A DNA stretch of 64,000 nucleotides from Nematopogon swammerdamellus (Eukaryota; Arthropoda; Insecta; Lepidoptera; Adelidae): NCBI GenBank assembly GCA_946902875.1, contig OX336340.1, positions 7,957,739-8,021,738 of the forward strand. Direction: 5' to 3'. The notes beneath the pieces are model-generated. The model saw nothing but the letters and a program-made list of their open reading frames with translations, did no database searches and had not been told where the DNA came from. The position numbers were made by a program, and so were the translations under genes. The first letter of the stretch is position 1. Each line of letters starts with the position of its first letter. This document shows, in pieces, positions 1 through 12,065 of this stretch.

Positions 1-2026
1 CGATAAATAAAAAGAAGAAGCAGAACCCGAAATTGCAGTAAGTGTACGAAATTAATCTTCTATAACTGTTATCACAAAATAATAATAGTAATTTCAAGAT
101 CTCCATTTCACTACTTAATAGAAGAATTAATTATTTAGATAAATTAATTTATGCACTTAAACCACTTTGGATTTTGCATCTGTGCAGAAAGAATTATTAT
201 GTCCATTCCCATCAAAATTCTTAAATTAAATATTTAAGTATGTATTAGAAAAGTTTTCGAGACCCGGTTAAAAATATTATAGGCTTCCGGATATGGAAAG
301 TGCCAACCCTGACAAAAATTAAAAAAAATTTATAACTTCTAAATAACGCGGAATTAGATTGTGGTTTTATTACTACCTATAAAGGTGTATTTAAACTTTC
401 GTTTGGTATATAAATCTTCGTCTAATACGGCATTATTCCCCAGAAAAAAATTGGTAAAGAAAAATGATAAAAATATTTTTATTTCGTTATATATTCAAAG
501 TACAAAAACAAAAACAAGTTATGACAATCTTTTATTATGTATATAATATTGGATATAATCAAAAGTTAAATAATTAGTCCCGTTATTTTTTTACAATTTT
601 TTTTTTATTTTTCATGACCCGGTTATAGGGTAACTTTGATATTTTTTATAAAAAAAAGTACAAGTCGTATTCATTTGGGAGTTTCACTCTTGTACTTCAA
701 ATGATAAAAACTATTGATTTTCATAATAAAAACGAGATGGAACAAAATTGGGTATATTAATACACTGTGTTTCGTCAGAAATAAATATAATTATATCAGA
801 ATAAGAAAATTAATTATATATGTCTAAAATCAAGAGCAATTACAGTTGTACATTGTATATATTATACCAAATATCAAAACCAAGTACGAATATTTATAAA
901 TGGAGACTATAAAGCAAACATAGTTGAACGAATCACAAGGTGACCAAAAGAACTTACTTTGTACCACGTACTTATACGAAAGTGCTCCACTCGAGTATTT
1001 TATCAAGTACTAAAATATGTCCATATATTTCCATGAGAATTGCTCTGTGCTTTAATATTCATCCTAATTTGGATTCCGGGGTTCAGGTCCGAGGACGAAT
1101 ACTCTATTCACGCTGGGCGCACCTTCGCGAAAAATTGTGAATTAATTTTAAATTATTTGTATGTTTTATTTTTATCTCCTCTGAAGCACACACGAATGAT
1201 TTCTGACAAATCTATGCAATCTCCTTTTGACCTTACAAAAGGAAAAAAAGTAAAAAGGACATCTGTGGTTACAGAAAAATTTAATCGGGCCGTAATAAAA
1301 GTAAATACGGACGATTTTGTAGAAAAGGCTGGTGATAGGGTCTCACTCACTCGCCAAACGGGCACGAACGAACATGGACTGATGGAATGACTGATAGAGA
1401 ACTAAATCTGCACGATTTAGATTTAAGTATGTACCTACTTATTTCTCCATAAGGAACATACAACGTTCACAATATTGCATTGACAAACATTTACAATTTT
1501 TTCTAAAATGTATGTATTCAGTATGGTTCGTCATCATTTTTGTTTCGGCCCCTTCGGCAATGCATGTATGTATAAGCGAGAGTGTGGCAAGAAACCTTAC
1601 AGAGCATCATTCTAATAGAACGTTCACATAAACCCAATTTATAATAATTTTATTATATTATATTTAAATAATTAAACAATTGTGTCAGAGTTTATCCAAA
1701 AAAGATAATACAATTCAAAGAAAAAATATTTCAGTCACGAAATTAATAAAATTTCCATAATTTTATTAAATATTCTTTTGAGTCTTAAACATTGAATTTA
1801 CCTATTTACTTCATTATATATTCATAAAAAAATACATTTAATTAGTAAAATATATTATTTAGAATCTAGAAGAAAAATTTTTAGCTGACTCTGGAATCCA
1901 AATTTCTAAACATTTAATTAAGTTAGGATTTTTTTCATACAATTTAGGTTTGATCACGTCAGGGTTGCAACCATCACCGATTTGTGGGCCATAATTTTAG
2001 ATGTTCTGAATTACGTGTGCTTTTGT
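1..2026. other. AT-rich DNA without recognisable gene
   Basis: Strongly AT-rich sequence with short chance open frames in all directions. None shows a domain, a splice-bounded structure or a repeat family that I recognise. I see no promoter or RNA gene here. Confidence 0.6.
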
Positions 2027-2050
2027 GATTGTGTGCACGAGCACACAATC
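2027..2050. repeat. Perfect 10-bp hairpin
   Basis: GATTGTGTGC is followed by the 4-nt loop ACGA and then the exact reverse complement GCACACAATC. No poly(T) or gene end adjoins it, so a terminator role is not supported. Confidence 0.7.
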
Positions 2051-3254
2051 GCTTCGGTTAATTTTGAATAGAATGTCTCACGGCATGAAGCTCGCCTATT
2101 GTGCCTAATTTGTATAAATTTATGTTCAATAAAGTATACATACATACAAAATTTTTCTCAAAAGAAACTTAGCACTCTAAACTAGTCGAATCCTCCAAAC
2201 TTTTGTAATTTGTCACGTGTGGGCAATATCTTGTCCTGTGAGCCAATGTTCAAAGTTCAGTCACTCCTGAACAAGAACAAGCTCCTTGTTAAGTCTAGCT
2301 CACTAGACTGTGTGTGTGTGTGTGTGTGTGCACACTCTATCGAAATTGTGTATGAACGAAAACTCAACTCGATCACCGTTCGTTCGGTGTATACATCCCT
2401 TACTGGTGCGCCCTGTAAAATTCCGAGGGAGATTATGGGGTGTTTACCTGTTTGCATTAGCTCTGGGAATTCGGGTTATTTACTTCCAGGCCTGCTCAAA
2501 CTGCTCATCGTACATAAGAGCAAACAGATATGTATGAGGACTCAAGTTTAGATGTTCGTAACTCGAAGTTAGGCTATTGTATAGTAGTTTGTACGTAACG
2601 AACCGTCCTTGTATACCCACTTCAAGAAATAATAGACTATACATTATTCATTTATATTAGTTTGTGTGTAGTAAGTATAGTGTAGTACATTTATATAAAT
2701 GTGTTTAGTTTGCATAAATGCTTTGCTACGCTGGAACTGCCTACAAAGGTAATAAATGATGGTAATGTTAGTTTGTCCAGGCTGCAGAATTTTCTCTGGT
2801 TTTCCAGGAAGGAAGCGTCGAGCGATACTCGCTCATATCTCGAAGCGACCTCCCTCCAGAATAACGATCCCTTGTAAAATGTGTTCCTTTTATTTTCTCT
2901 TTGCTAACATCAAAAGTAAGGAGCATTAAATCCGTTTTTTTGTAACATAATATCTCTTTCGTATTTTCTATTCATTGGATTGTTTCCTCACAGGTCCGTG
3001 CTTCCTGTGTTCACGAGTGAAATAAAACAATGGCATATAGGTAGTTAGAACTATTTTCTTTTCGTTAAGGCTGCATGCAAGGTAAAATTACGCTCCTTCT
3101 GAGAGATGTACCATCAATATTACTCACCTGATATTTTATTCAGTTTTAATATAATACTTATGTAAAACTCAGATCGATTAAAAACCTTATATAGAACCTA
3201 AGAGGCACATTAATTCTTAAATTATTATATGTAATTTAGCTGAATTGGTTATAT
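2051..3254. other. Non-genic stretch with a (TG)11 microsatellite
   Basis: A (TG)11 run lies at 2309-2330. The overlapping open frames here (2210-2551 plus, 2257-2457 minus) run through this microsatellite and translate it as Cys-Val or Thr-His repeats, so they are not credible genes. The rest is AT-rich and unrecognised. Confidence 0.6.
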
Positions 3255-3312
3255 TTTTAGGTATGGACATTCGGTCGTATGCGGGCGTTGCGAATGTCAT
3301 GCCGGTCTGACA
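3255..3312 (-). pseudogene. Scrap of a CR1/Jockey-type LINE 3' end
   Basis: About 45 bases beginning GGACATTCGGTCGTATGCGG closely match the stretch near 48751-48796, which is the 3' end region of the minus-strand LINE fragment at 48.7-49.8 kb. No open frame survives. It was identified by internal similarity only. Confidence 0.55.
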
Positions 3313-3390
3313 GTCGTGCGTCGTTCGCTAGACTTTCGTCAGTGCGATCGATAGACCGCCTCGGGCGCGGGCAGTACTTAGATTGAATAC

Positions 3391-3500
3391 CGTTCGACCA
3401 TTGAGGCTGACCGTGGTTCGGACTCCACGTAAAACTATAGGTCCCTTCCCTTCTTAATTAAACTAGGTGGTAGGTAGGGTTTAAATCGCCAGAGTTGGCT
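3391..3500 (+). mobile_element. SINE-A fragment
   Basis: Carries the SINE-A B-box segment (GGTTCGGACTCC), then the body segments GTAAAACTATAGGTCCC and ACTAGGTGGTAGG. It lacks the A box and the tail and runs directly into an oppositely oriented SINE-A tail at 3500. Confidence 0.75.
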
Positions 3501-3594
3501 TTTTTTTTCATGGAAACTGACACGGTTGTCTACATCACCTACTGCATCCGTGACGTCAGCCCATAACACGTGCCACGTTAGTGTTTCCCTTCGG
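3500..3594 (-). mobile_element. SINE-A 3' end, inverted
   Basis: A poly(T) run followed by CATGGAAACTGACACGGTTG and the CATCCGTGACGTCAGCCC segment is the reverse complement of the SINE-A tail. A further 15-20 bases of plus-orientation SINE body (ATCACCGCACTG) follow at about 3599, so this patch is a mosaic of at least three SINE-A pieces. Confidence 0.75.
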
Positions 3595-3714
3595 CGGTAT
3601 CACCGCACTGGCTCGGCGCCATATGTCGAGCATTCAATAAAAAAAACCTGCTAAGTTAAAAAAAAAAAACTAAAAAAAGTTAAAAAAAAACAAGTATCTT
3701 GTATTTTTTTTTTT

Positions 3715-3868
3715 TTTTGTTATATCCGCCATAATAACGCATATTAAAATTTCAACCGGCTAGCTATTACAGTTCCAAAGATACAGCAGTAGGATAGACA
3801 GACAGACAGACAGACGGTCTACGCTTAGTAATAGGCATCCGTACGGGGTACGGAAACCTAAAAACATG
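3715..3868 (-). repeat. Dispersed repeat family G, minus copy
   Basis: Contains a GACAGACAGACAGACAGACGG run, then CTACGCTTAGTAATAGGCATCCGTACGG and GGTACGGAAACCTAAAAA. The reverse complement matches the starts of the copies at 4432, 40066 and 60366. This is a non-coding retroposon- or MITE-like repeat that I associate with lepidopteran genomes. Confidence 0.65.
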
Positions 3869-4431
3869 TCTGCCTATACGCTATGTTGATCGATTATAAT
3901 ATTCTAATGTAGACGACGAACGCCGGAAACGTGAACTTTCTTTCGGGGGAATTGTGACGTTGATGCAGTGATTGCCTGTCATCTTTTCTATACCTACACA
4001 TCGAAAGTATACTTGTACAGGCTTATTCGAGAACTTCAAATGTTTTGCTTCGATTCTTGAACATTCAGTCAACTGTACCAACAATCAACAATGATTTAAT
4101 TGAGCTACAAATCACATGTCAGTCCGTCCGTATGTCTGTTACATCCTGTAGATCGCAAGCGGCTTGTGTGATTTTCTTGAAACTTGAAATGTTTATAGAT
4201 ATCCCGGACGCAACAAAATATAAGGGGGTAAGCGAAATGGGTCCTCTAATATAATTAATAGCGGAAAAAATAAAAAATTCTACAAAAATCATAAAAATAT
4301 TATAATTTAATAGTGGTCGAGTTGCATATTTTTGAAAAGGACTTAAATAGTGTAACATTATCATCTTGCATAGAATAGAATAGGGAAATTGAAATAGAAC
4401 AAGACGCTCAATAATTTCACCACGTTTTTAT

Positions 4432-4768
4432 TAGGGTTTCGTATCCGTCATACGGGATCCTATTACTAACCCTACGTCGTCTGTTTGTCTGTCTCTCTGT
4501 CTCTCTGTCCGTCTGTCCGAGAGCTGTATCTCTTGAACCGTAATAGGTAGCTCGTTGAAATGTTCACAGAATATTATGTGTTATTATAGCCGATATAACA
4601 ACAAATAATAAAAAGAAGAAAAAGTAAAAACTCACGGGGGTCCCCATACAAGAAACTAAAAAGCGTATGCGCGCCATCTACCGAAAACAGTATGAAGCAG
4701 CGCTGACCATGACATAGCGACACGGAACCCTCGGTGCGCGAATTCGACTCGCACTTGGCCGGTTTTTT
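4432..4768 (+). repeat. Dispersed repeat family G, near-complete copy
   Basis: Begins with AGGGTTTCGTATCCGTCATA, carries a TCTGTCTGTCTC stretch and TATCTCTTGAACCGTAATAGG, then AACAACAAATAATAAAAAG. It ends with GGAACCCTCGGTGCGCG and ACTCGCACTTGGCCGGTTTT. Partial copies recur at 3715, 5407, 31870, 40066, 41973 and 60366. It encodes nothing and its class is unknown to me. Confidence 0.7.
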
Positions 4769-4779
4769 ATTAACTCGTT

Positions 4780-5160
4780 TTCTTGTCCCCCGCCGCGCTT
4801 GTCTCGCGCCACCGCGCGCCGTTCGCGTTTCGTCTATAATGTTCTGATCAGTTCTGCTTGACTATTTAAATTTTTCTTTCGTGATATTTTGAAATGTTCA
4901 TTTTTCTTTACTTTCACGATAATTAAGTGAAAATGACTTCACAATGGATGTGTAGAACAATAATTTTCTCGCTTTTCGCAAGCAATAACGTTGTCATTCT
5001 AGAACAGCCCGCGTGTCTCGCGGCTCGCGTCAAGCGCCTGACGACTCACGTTCGTGACGTGTTGTGTCGTGTAATCGTGTTGTGTCGCGGTCGCGGCCGC
5101 GCCGCGCCGCCGCGTCGTCGTCTCGCGGAATCTCGGCGCGTGGGTGCGCTGTCATAGAAT
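4780..5160. promoter_or_regulatory. CpG-rich patch, possible promoter or first exon
   Basis: Two GC- and CpG-dense blocks (4790-4830 and 5010-5150) flank AT-rich DNA. An insect initiator-like TCAGT occurs near 4850. A plus-strand open frame of 76 codons (4927-5157) crosses it, but its arginine- and alanine-rich second half simply reflects GC composition, so I do not call it a gene. The patch could equally be a GC-rich transposon remnant. Confidence 0.25.
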
Positions 5161-5406
5161 ACATTCCATTTGTAACACTTATCTTTCGCCCGTACTATGT
5201 GTATATTAATATAATACATATTATAGTAACAAACTAGTATAGAGATTATATTATATTTGGCGGTGATTCCGATCCCTCTTTTTGGTAAAACAATCTTCGC
5301 CAACTGTTTTGTAATGTCTGTCAGTAACGCTACGATTTTGGAAGCTTTAAAACCACGTTAGTGCAGCCAACCTCCAACAAGGTCATACAATTTTATAGGT
5401 TTGCGA

Positions 5407-5460
5407 AGTTTGGGAGAAAGCCGCCAAGTGCGAGTCGGACTTGCGCACCGAAGGTTCTGT
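5407..5460 (-). repeat. Family G terminal fragment
   Basis: GCCAAGTGCGAGTCGGACTT followed by GCGCACCGAAGG is the reverse complement of the family G end seen at 4720-4765. Confidence 0.55.
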
Positions 5461-6348
5461 ACCACCACACAATATATTTATGTTATGTGTTAACTAAAAC
5501 AATTATTTTCGAAAATAATGGAACCCCTAAATAAAAACTGCAGCAATGGTTTGTCTATCAGGCCAAACTCATTTACGACATAGGCAGACGTTAGGTATTA
5601 GTTAAAGTCAACACATCTTACCGTCCATATAAGTCAGTTTAGTAAGTTTGATCGGTGGAATGAAACGTTATGTTATTCAAATTAACTATGTAACAACAGT
5701 TATATTAAGTTTACAAAAGCACTAAATGAAATTTATTTTTTAAGTTAGTTTATTTCCTAAGTTAGTTTATATAATTTTTAGATTAGTTAATTATTTTAGT
5801 TTACCTAATTTATATACAAGAAAAACATTATGATTATACACCTTGTAAACACAATATTTTTTTACGGCTAATTTTAGCTCAAATATAATATGTAATTACG
5901 CATAAGCCGATAGCGATCTAATTGTTATTGTAGCGCACTATTGAATCCGCACATCCAATAATGTTTGCACTATATCCGTTTCTTCATAACTTTAACAGTT
6001 TTCCGATAACAATCCTTTTCAGTTTCACGGGAAATTGCCTACACTGATATTTAAAATTCAACGAACAAACATGCGACGTAATTTTAACACACGAAAATGG
6101 CCGTGAACGAAAACAATGTAACTGGAGCATATTTCTCAAGTCCGCGAGGCGCAGAAATTGACTACCAAATTATGGTAATCTGAACGTAGGTAAATTTACA
6201 ACGTACAGGGAGTTCATTATCATAGGTAGACAGGTTCCAGTGCTCGCCGCTGAATAATTCGCATTTTTATTTCTTTCAAGTGTAATAAATAAGTGCATCG
6301 GAATAAAGTACATTTAAATATAACGATATACTGGAATAGGGGGTAAGA
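5461..6348. other. Non-genic AT-rich stretch
   Basis: No open frame of note, no RNA gene and no repeat family shared with the rest of the window was seen. Confidence 0.55.
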
Positions 6349-6361
6349 ACCTACGAGTATG

Positions 6362-6450
6362 TTTTCTGTTTCACTTCAACTACGTGATTCAAGAAAACTC
6401 CCTACGAGTACATGTTTTTTTGAATCACGTAGTTGAAGTGAAACAGAAAA
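6362..6450. repeat. 31-bp perfect inverted repeat
   Basis: Arms 6362-6392 and 6420-6450 are exact reverse complements (core TTCACTTCAACTACGTGATT), separated by 27 bases. A direct repeat CTACGAGTA occurs just before the left arm (6351) and again in the loop (6402), suggesting the inverted arm was copied by a template switch. Confidence 0.85.
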
Positions 6451-8519
6451 GTCATAATATGTTTCACTTGAAACAAATAATATTTGATGTCACACATATT
6501 ATGTGATGCGTTGAATGCATACATATTAAAAATAAAACATTTTTCGCAAAAAATAAATAAAAAAAGTTATAGATACATACATAAAGCACTTCCACTTTTC
6601 TCGCAACCTTTTTGAAGTACATATCGCATAATATGGTCAAACAAACTCTATATATCTTTAAAGAAATCACAGTTTTGACTTAGCAAATACCAAGAAAAAT
6701 CTTTGTCACAAATCAGGGAATAACGACAAGAAAATGACAATTTTCTCATTATTTCTACGACCACGGTTGTGGCAGACTGAACGCGGTGCGATGGTAACGA
6801 CGACGTAAAATACTTTCAGACATGAATTATGCAGAATGGGGTATTTCCGTAGCGACAGCTAAAGTAGAAGTTACCGCCTTGGGCTACGGGCAAAACTGCA
6901 GAGCTCTATTCTACGTAGTGTACGAACTTGCGGCCAGCTACTCGAAGTAGAATATGGTGAACGTGAACTGGGTGTGTGTTCAAAATCGTACACGCTTGGC
7001 ACACTCACACATCCTCTTATCACGCCCACATACATACATTCTCGCGTGGAACTAAGTACATAAGACTACTAACTATACATTGTTAACCATTACCAGATAC
7101 CCGGGTTATGAAGTTTATTCCTTTTTATTGGACTGACAGCTGTAATATTGATGCTCTGACGATGGCATGAAGTGTATTGATCGGTATGTACGTAGTTATA
7201 TTATAAGTAAGAAGGTACTAAATTAAGTGCAAAATCACACAAAAATTACCATACAATTCAAATGTGTTGCATTTGTACGCCCCTAAGTTGGAATCAGCTA
7301 TCAGCGCCCCGGCAAGTACATCAACCTGCAACTGACCTGACAACCGGGCGAGGCAAACAACGTTGTGTTCATTTTGTTTTTCAACCGCTACTTTGTTTTC
7401 AGTATTTACTGGGTAAATTGCGAGAGGCACGAATAACTCTCTGCTGATGGAAGAAATATATTTCAAAGAGATTGCATATTTTGAATCAGGTGGTTTTGTA
7501 TTAGAAATAGAATTTGAATTGCTGGCATGGAGGTTAATATGGATTTAAATAAAATGTTTTATTATTATCTTGAGTCAGAATAAGATTTTTATTTATTTAT
7601 TTCACACAAAAATTCAACAGCTTAAAGAATTTAAAAGATAACAAAAATTAAAGGACTTTATAGCCGACTCAGAAGCCGGTGCCGGCGACTCAGGCTAGTA
7701 ACTTGCACACATTTATTGTGTGTGTGAACAGCGAACACACAGGTACGTCCAAATTCACCCTAATACGTCAGTGTACGTATAAGTCAGTGTACGTAACGTC
7801 AGTGTGTTTCAGGTTAAAACGCAGGTCAACTTTCAGTATAATACTGACTGATGGAAGGGCCTTTATTTACATCAGTGGAATATTTTTCTATTACGTAAGT
7901 TATTGAATTACTTTTCACTATTACGTATTTTGTAATATGTATAACTCAAATGTTGACATATAGATGGAAGCGAAATTCACGGAAGCGAGCCATTGGCTGT
8001 GTTTGTTCGAGCGCTCGTACACATATTACTAAAGAAAATACTATATAGTTTCTCTCCAACGTTTGCTCTCTGATCTTTGTTATCTAAATATTAGCATATA
8101 GCAGCGATTTCTCGCTAATTGTATCATCGCCCGTAAGCGATAACATATTCCAGTAGCTATTTGGAATTCAGAAACAAACACGAAGAAACGAAAATATGAA
8201 ATTGTTTCATCACCTGTTATCTATACCTTTCACATATTTTAAACTATCCCGTAGATAACATTTGTATTGTCTATTTGTAATTGCACCTGGCTCCACGTTA
8301 CCTAAATACTCATAGAACTGTACGTAACTCAACTATGTAACCTCTTTTTCTCGAAGGATCTTTTAAGAATAAGAGGTTGCATAACAAGATTCTACCACAG
8401 TGGAGATAAACTGTGATTCCGCTATGCTTTTAGGTTTAATTGCAGAGTGGAAAAGTTAGGTGGCACACAGAGTATGCATGCCCACTGTTCCAGTCATCGG
8501 AGAACATACACACCACACG
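6451..8519. other. Non-genic stretch
   Basis: Short open frames on both strands, none with recognisable domains. I see no mobile element or RNA gene in this interval. Confidence 0.5.
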
Positions 8520-8640
8520 CCGTATCCCGACAATCGGGGTAAGCAGAGTAATCGGTATTGTGCTACAAGTATTCTGGTAAATTACAGCACAACACCGACC
8601 ACCACGTTTAGCAAAGTAATCGGACAAGATAACTCAGATC
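8520..8640 (+). repeat. Dispersed repeat family E, copy 1
   Basis: Contains CCCGACAATCGGGGTAAGCA, then AGTAATCGGTATTGTGCTAC, TACAGCACAACACCGACCAC and CGGACAAGAT. The same order of motifs recurs at 36905-37030 and 52525-52640 in the same orientation. It is non-coding. An internal pairing of GTTGTGCTG with CAGCACAAC gives a stem-loop in the other copies. Confidence 0.7.
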
Positions 8641-8989
8641 AGGCAGTAAGTAAAGCATGAAGAATCGGAGAATAATATGAGAAATCATTTTCATATGACT
8701 AGTACTTACACTATTATAGGTGGCCTATACAAATTTCTAAAAAATATTATAGCACAACATTTAATCTCATGACATTTTTATGTGACGCTATTTCAGAGAA
8801 AAATGTATAGAAAACTTCAAAAGTAAGCTGGCCACGAAAAGTTCGAATTTATTATATATTTTGGGAAACGAGCAATTATCAACAAACGGTGTTCGTTTGC
8901 GGACAATAATCCGAGTAATAATGACTCGGGGAATAATGTTATTTGAGGAGATAAAAGGAGCAGCATGGATCGGGCTGCGGAGCGGAGCA

Positions 8990-9255
8990 GACCTCGAGTG
9001 TGTCGGTGAGTGTCGGTGAGCGCGAGTGAGCGTGAGTGAGTGAGGATTGTGATACAACCGTGACTTCAGCCCATCACACCTTGTTCCTCTCGGAACGAGA
9101 GAAGAAAATAGGTGCTCGCCACCGATGATCGAAACAACGAACTCCCGCTTACTAGGTAAGGGCTTTACCACTGTGCCCGGGAGCTGCGGGTGAGTGTCGG
9201 TACTCGGTGAGCACCGCGCGCTACCGCGGTGCGCGATGCCGCGCGATATCGCGGG
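8990..9255 (-). other. Possible tRNA-like head of an unclassified retroposon
   Basis: Read on the minus strand, GGGCACAGTGGTAAAGCCC resembles a tRNA A-box region and GTTTCGATCATC, about 45 bases later, a degenerate B box. Low-complexity GTGAGTGTCGG repeats and GC-rich palindromic sequence (9200-9260) adjoin. The spacing is plausible for a tRNA-derived SINE head, but no second copy is seen in the window. Confidence 0.2.
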
Positions 9256-9259
9256 CGCG

Positions 9260-10122
9260 TGACCAATTTATTTTCTTTTTATTATTTTGTGGAACGTAAC
9301 GCAATGTGGAGCCGCAGTTGAGCAAATAAAAGAAAAATACTTTAATTTAATACAGCCCTCAAGGTCGTTCTCTGTCGAAATATGAGTGTGCTCGATATCA
9401 ACAATACGCTTGTGCTCGTTAATTTCTAAAGTACAATTATTATTATACACAGTGTTCATTAATATCTATTATATTTTAAACATATTATTTTATATGAACT
9501 CAGATGGAGGATAGTTAATTTTATTGGTTTGAATTTAATTTTTAAATTTAAATAGAGCCAATAAATAATGATAAAGAATTTCAAGTGATCCCAAACTAAT
9601 TTAATAAATTGATTATTTTACTATGGAAAACAATAATGACATATTATTCCCTTAACAATTGTGAAATATGTTAATTATATTTTAAAATTCGGAATAATAA
9701 AACATTTGAAAGGTTAATTAGTTATTTCTTACATTAGTAGAGAGATAAAAATAAAAGTAGTGTTCTCCAAATTTGTATTCACTACCTACAAATACTTACA
9801 AACAAATCGGACACAAAAACAAGGTAGAGAAAAACTCACGTGAAACAAAGAATCATTAATATTTAAGCGACTGTGCAAACAAAAAAGGTCAAAAAAATCC
9901 GACTCATCAAGGACGCACGGGAATAATTAATGTAGCAGAAGGTATCTCCGCTGCCAGACAGAATAGTGAGAAAACGTAAGAAAATTTGCTGAAAAAGACA
10001 CTTGAGGCGAATCTCCGCCAAAGCGAGACGGAATTGGCTGAAAATGACCAATGAAATAGAAGATTTTTCGTCTCAGCTCGGCCAAGATTTAGGCTACGTT
10101 ACCTCCAAGTTGGATTATTTTA
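9260..10122. other. Non-genic AT-rich stretch
   Basis: Nothing recognisable. Short minus-strand open frames (9268-9459, 9863-10051) have no domain signature. Confidence 0.5.
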
Positions 10123-10156
10123 ACTAGACTTTTGGTAACTTTACCAAAAGTCTAGT
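10123..10156. repeat. Perfect 16-bp hairpin
   Basis: ACTAGACTTTTGGTAA (10123-10138), a 2-nt spacer CT, then the exact reverse complement TTACCAAAAGTCTAGT (10141-10156). Confidence 0.85.
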
Positions 10157-10430
10157 CAGTTGAAAGCTGAACTTTAATAGAATTTTAAAAATGTATTAGT
10201 TAATTTTATCATTATATTAATATTGAAAAAATAAATAATATTTTAGTTTAGTGACTACGTAAATAGGTCGTCTTTTCCGCCCAAGAGCAATAGAACGCTC
10301 GCGAAGTACTGGTGTGGCGCCTAGTTCCGGCAGGAGCGTAGTGTCATGAACCGGCATCGTGAATTGAGCAGGTGATGCAGTCAACAATGTCAGGTAATAT
10401 AAAAAGGTGTGAGTGCCGGGATTCAATAGT

Positions 10431-10804
10431 ATTTTTTTTTATCGAAACGACACGGTTGGCTACATCACCTACAACATCCGTGATGTCAGCCCATAACACC
10501 GGGTGAACTAGGTGCCATGTCAGTGCTTCCCTCCATTTCATGTCGGCTACACTGAACTGGACGGAAAGCACGAACTATTTATATAGCCGTTTCGACCGAC
10601 GTTTCGCTCAGTGCGGTGGTATCAACCCGGCCGGGATAAACCCTACCACCTAGTAGGGTAAGAAGGGAAAGGACCTACAGGTTAACGTGGAATCCGAACC
10701 ACGGTTAGGCTCCAACGGTCGAGCGGTCACCCATCCAAGTATTGACCGCGCTCAGCGTTGCTTAACAACAGTCGACCGACCGCACCACTGAGCTACCGAG
10801 CCTG
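10431..10804 (-). mobile_element. SINE-A, full-length, tRNA-headed
   Basis: On the minus strand it starts CTCGGTAGCTCAGTGGTGCG (A box), reaches GGTTCGGATTCCACG (B box) about 85 bases later, then the body (TACCACCTAGTAGGG and GGTTGATACC in complement) and the tail GTGATGTAGCCAACCGTGTC. It ends in poly(A), seen as poly(T) at 10431-10440. This is a tRNA-derived SINE transcribed by RNA polymerase III from its internal boxes. No clear target-site duplication is visible. Confidence 0.88.
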
Positions 10805-11339
10805 ACGAAATGATGACGTCTAAACATGACTCGAGAGCGTGACGCCTGTGACGCGTTACGCGAATTCTCTGTTCCCTCCAGGGGCCCCGGTATAAATGTT
10901 TACGCATCAAAAAACCAAACTCCATGCGACTATAAATTCAGTAAGATACTTGTAAGTGTAAAGGACCTCTCGGCGTTGAATGTCATACGCATCCATAAAT
11001 CTAAACGACCAATTTAGATCGGTTGATCCCAGTTCGTTCCGCCTCGGTGGATGTTCAGCGTTAATCCGCTCGAAGTGATTGTGAAAGGAAAGAGCCCAAA
11101 ATCGGTCTGGTGGTTCATTAGTTGGACACGAAGCGCTGGAACAACGAGGTGACAATGATGGACGACGCGCGCTAGAGCGAGCGTGCATTGAAGCTCAAGG
11201 AACTAAGACAAATAATTGTGAAGTACCTACCTACATAGTATAGGCAGAATGCCCATATGAACCTTCTGTGGTGTAGAGGGGGTAATCTCGTTTACGCAAC
11301 GAAACTACGAAACTTACGTGTTAATCTCTAGTAGTGTGA
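10805..11339. other. Non-genic stretch
   Basis: Moderately GC-rich DNA with open frames at 10826-11017 (plus) and 10907-11188 (minus) that overlap each other and show no domain. Nothing is supported. Confidence 0.45.
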
Positions 11340-11344
11340 AACAG

Positions 11345-11640
11345 ATATATTAGAATAAAAAAAACAGTTTTAAAAAACATAAAACCGACTTCCTAAAAAA
11401 AGTAGAACTAAAAAACTATTTAAAATAAAAATATTTTTTTTTCTAGGTTTTTATTTCATATATTTTTTAAGGCGGTTTTTATATTTTTATTTTAAATAGT
11501 TTTTTAGTTCTACTTTTTTTAGGAAGTCGGTTTTATGTTTTTAAAATTTTTTTTTTTATTTCATATTGTACTCGCAGGAATCGCTCGGCCTTCGGCCTCG
11601 CGATTCCGCCTCGCTTTCCAATCCGATCTTGACCCAATTG
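11345..11640 (+). mobile_element. MITE-like element with AAACCGCCTT motifs, copy 1
   Basis: Two arms (about 11370-11436 and 11490-11552) are inverted copies sharing ACATAAAACCGACTTCC and AGTAGAACTAAAAAACTA. They are followed by a GC-rich module GGAATCGCTCGGCCTTCGGC and CGCCTCGCTTTCCAATC. The same module in the other orientation lies at 62000-62066 beside a related inverted repeat, so this is a dispersed non-autonomous element. No protein is encoded. Confidence 0.65.
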
Positions 11641-11653
11641 AAATAGGACCAAG

Positions 11654-12041
11654 TCAGCCTCGATAGCTCAGTGGTGCAGACAGTCAACTGTCGCTATTGA
11701 ATGTTAAGCAACGCTGGGTGCGGTCAGTTCTTGGATCGGTGACCGCTGACCGTTGTTGCAGGCTGACTGAGGTTCGGGTTCCTCGTAAAACTGTAGGTCC
11801 TTTCCCTCCTAATCTTACTTGGTGGCAGGGTTTAACCCGCCCGGGTTGGTACCACCGCACTGAATGAAACGTCGGTCGAAACGGCTATGTAAATAGTTTG
11901 TGTTTTCCGACCAGTTCAGTGTAGTCAGCACGATCAAAGGGGGAAGCACTGACATGGCACTTAGTTCACCCGGTGTTATGGGCTGACATCACGGACGTTG
12001 TAGGTGATGTAGCCAACCGTGTCAGTTTCCATAAAAAAAAA
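11654..12041 (+). mobile_element. SINE-A, full-length, tRNA-headed
   Basis: TCAGCCTCGATAGCTCAGTG (A box) and GGTTCGGGTTCC (B box) form the tRNA-like head. The body runs through CTTGGTGGCAGGG, the GGTACCACCGCACTG segment and AGTTCAGTGTAG, and the tail GATGTAGCCAACCGTGTCAG ends in poly(A) at 12032-12041. Length is about 388 bp. Confidence 0.9.
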
Positions 12042-12065
12042 CAACACCGTAACATTGCATAAAAA

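Noticed and set aside
2210..2551. 113-codon plus frame
   Set aside because: It reads through the (TG)11 microsatellite (Cys-Val repeats) and shows no domain.
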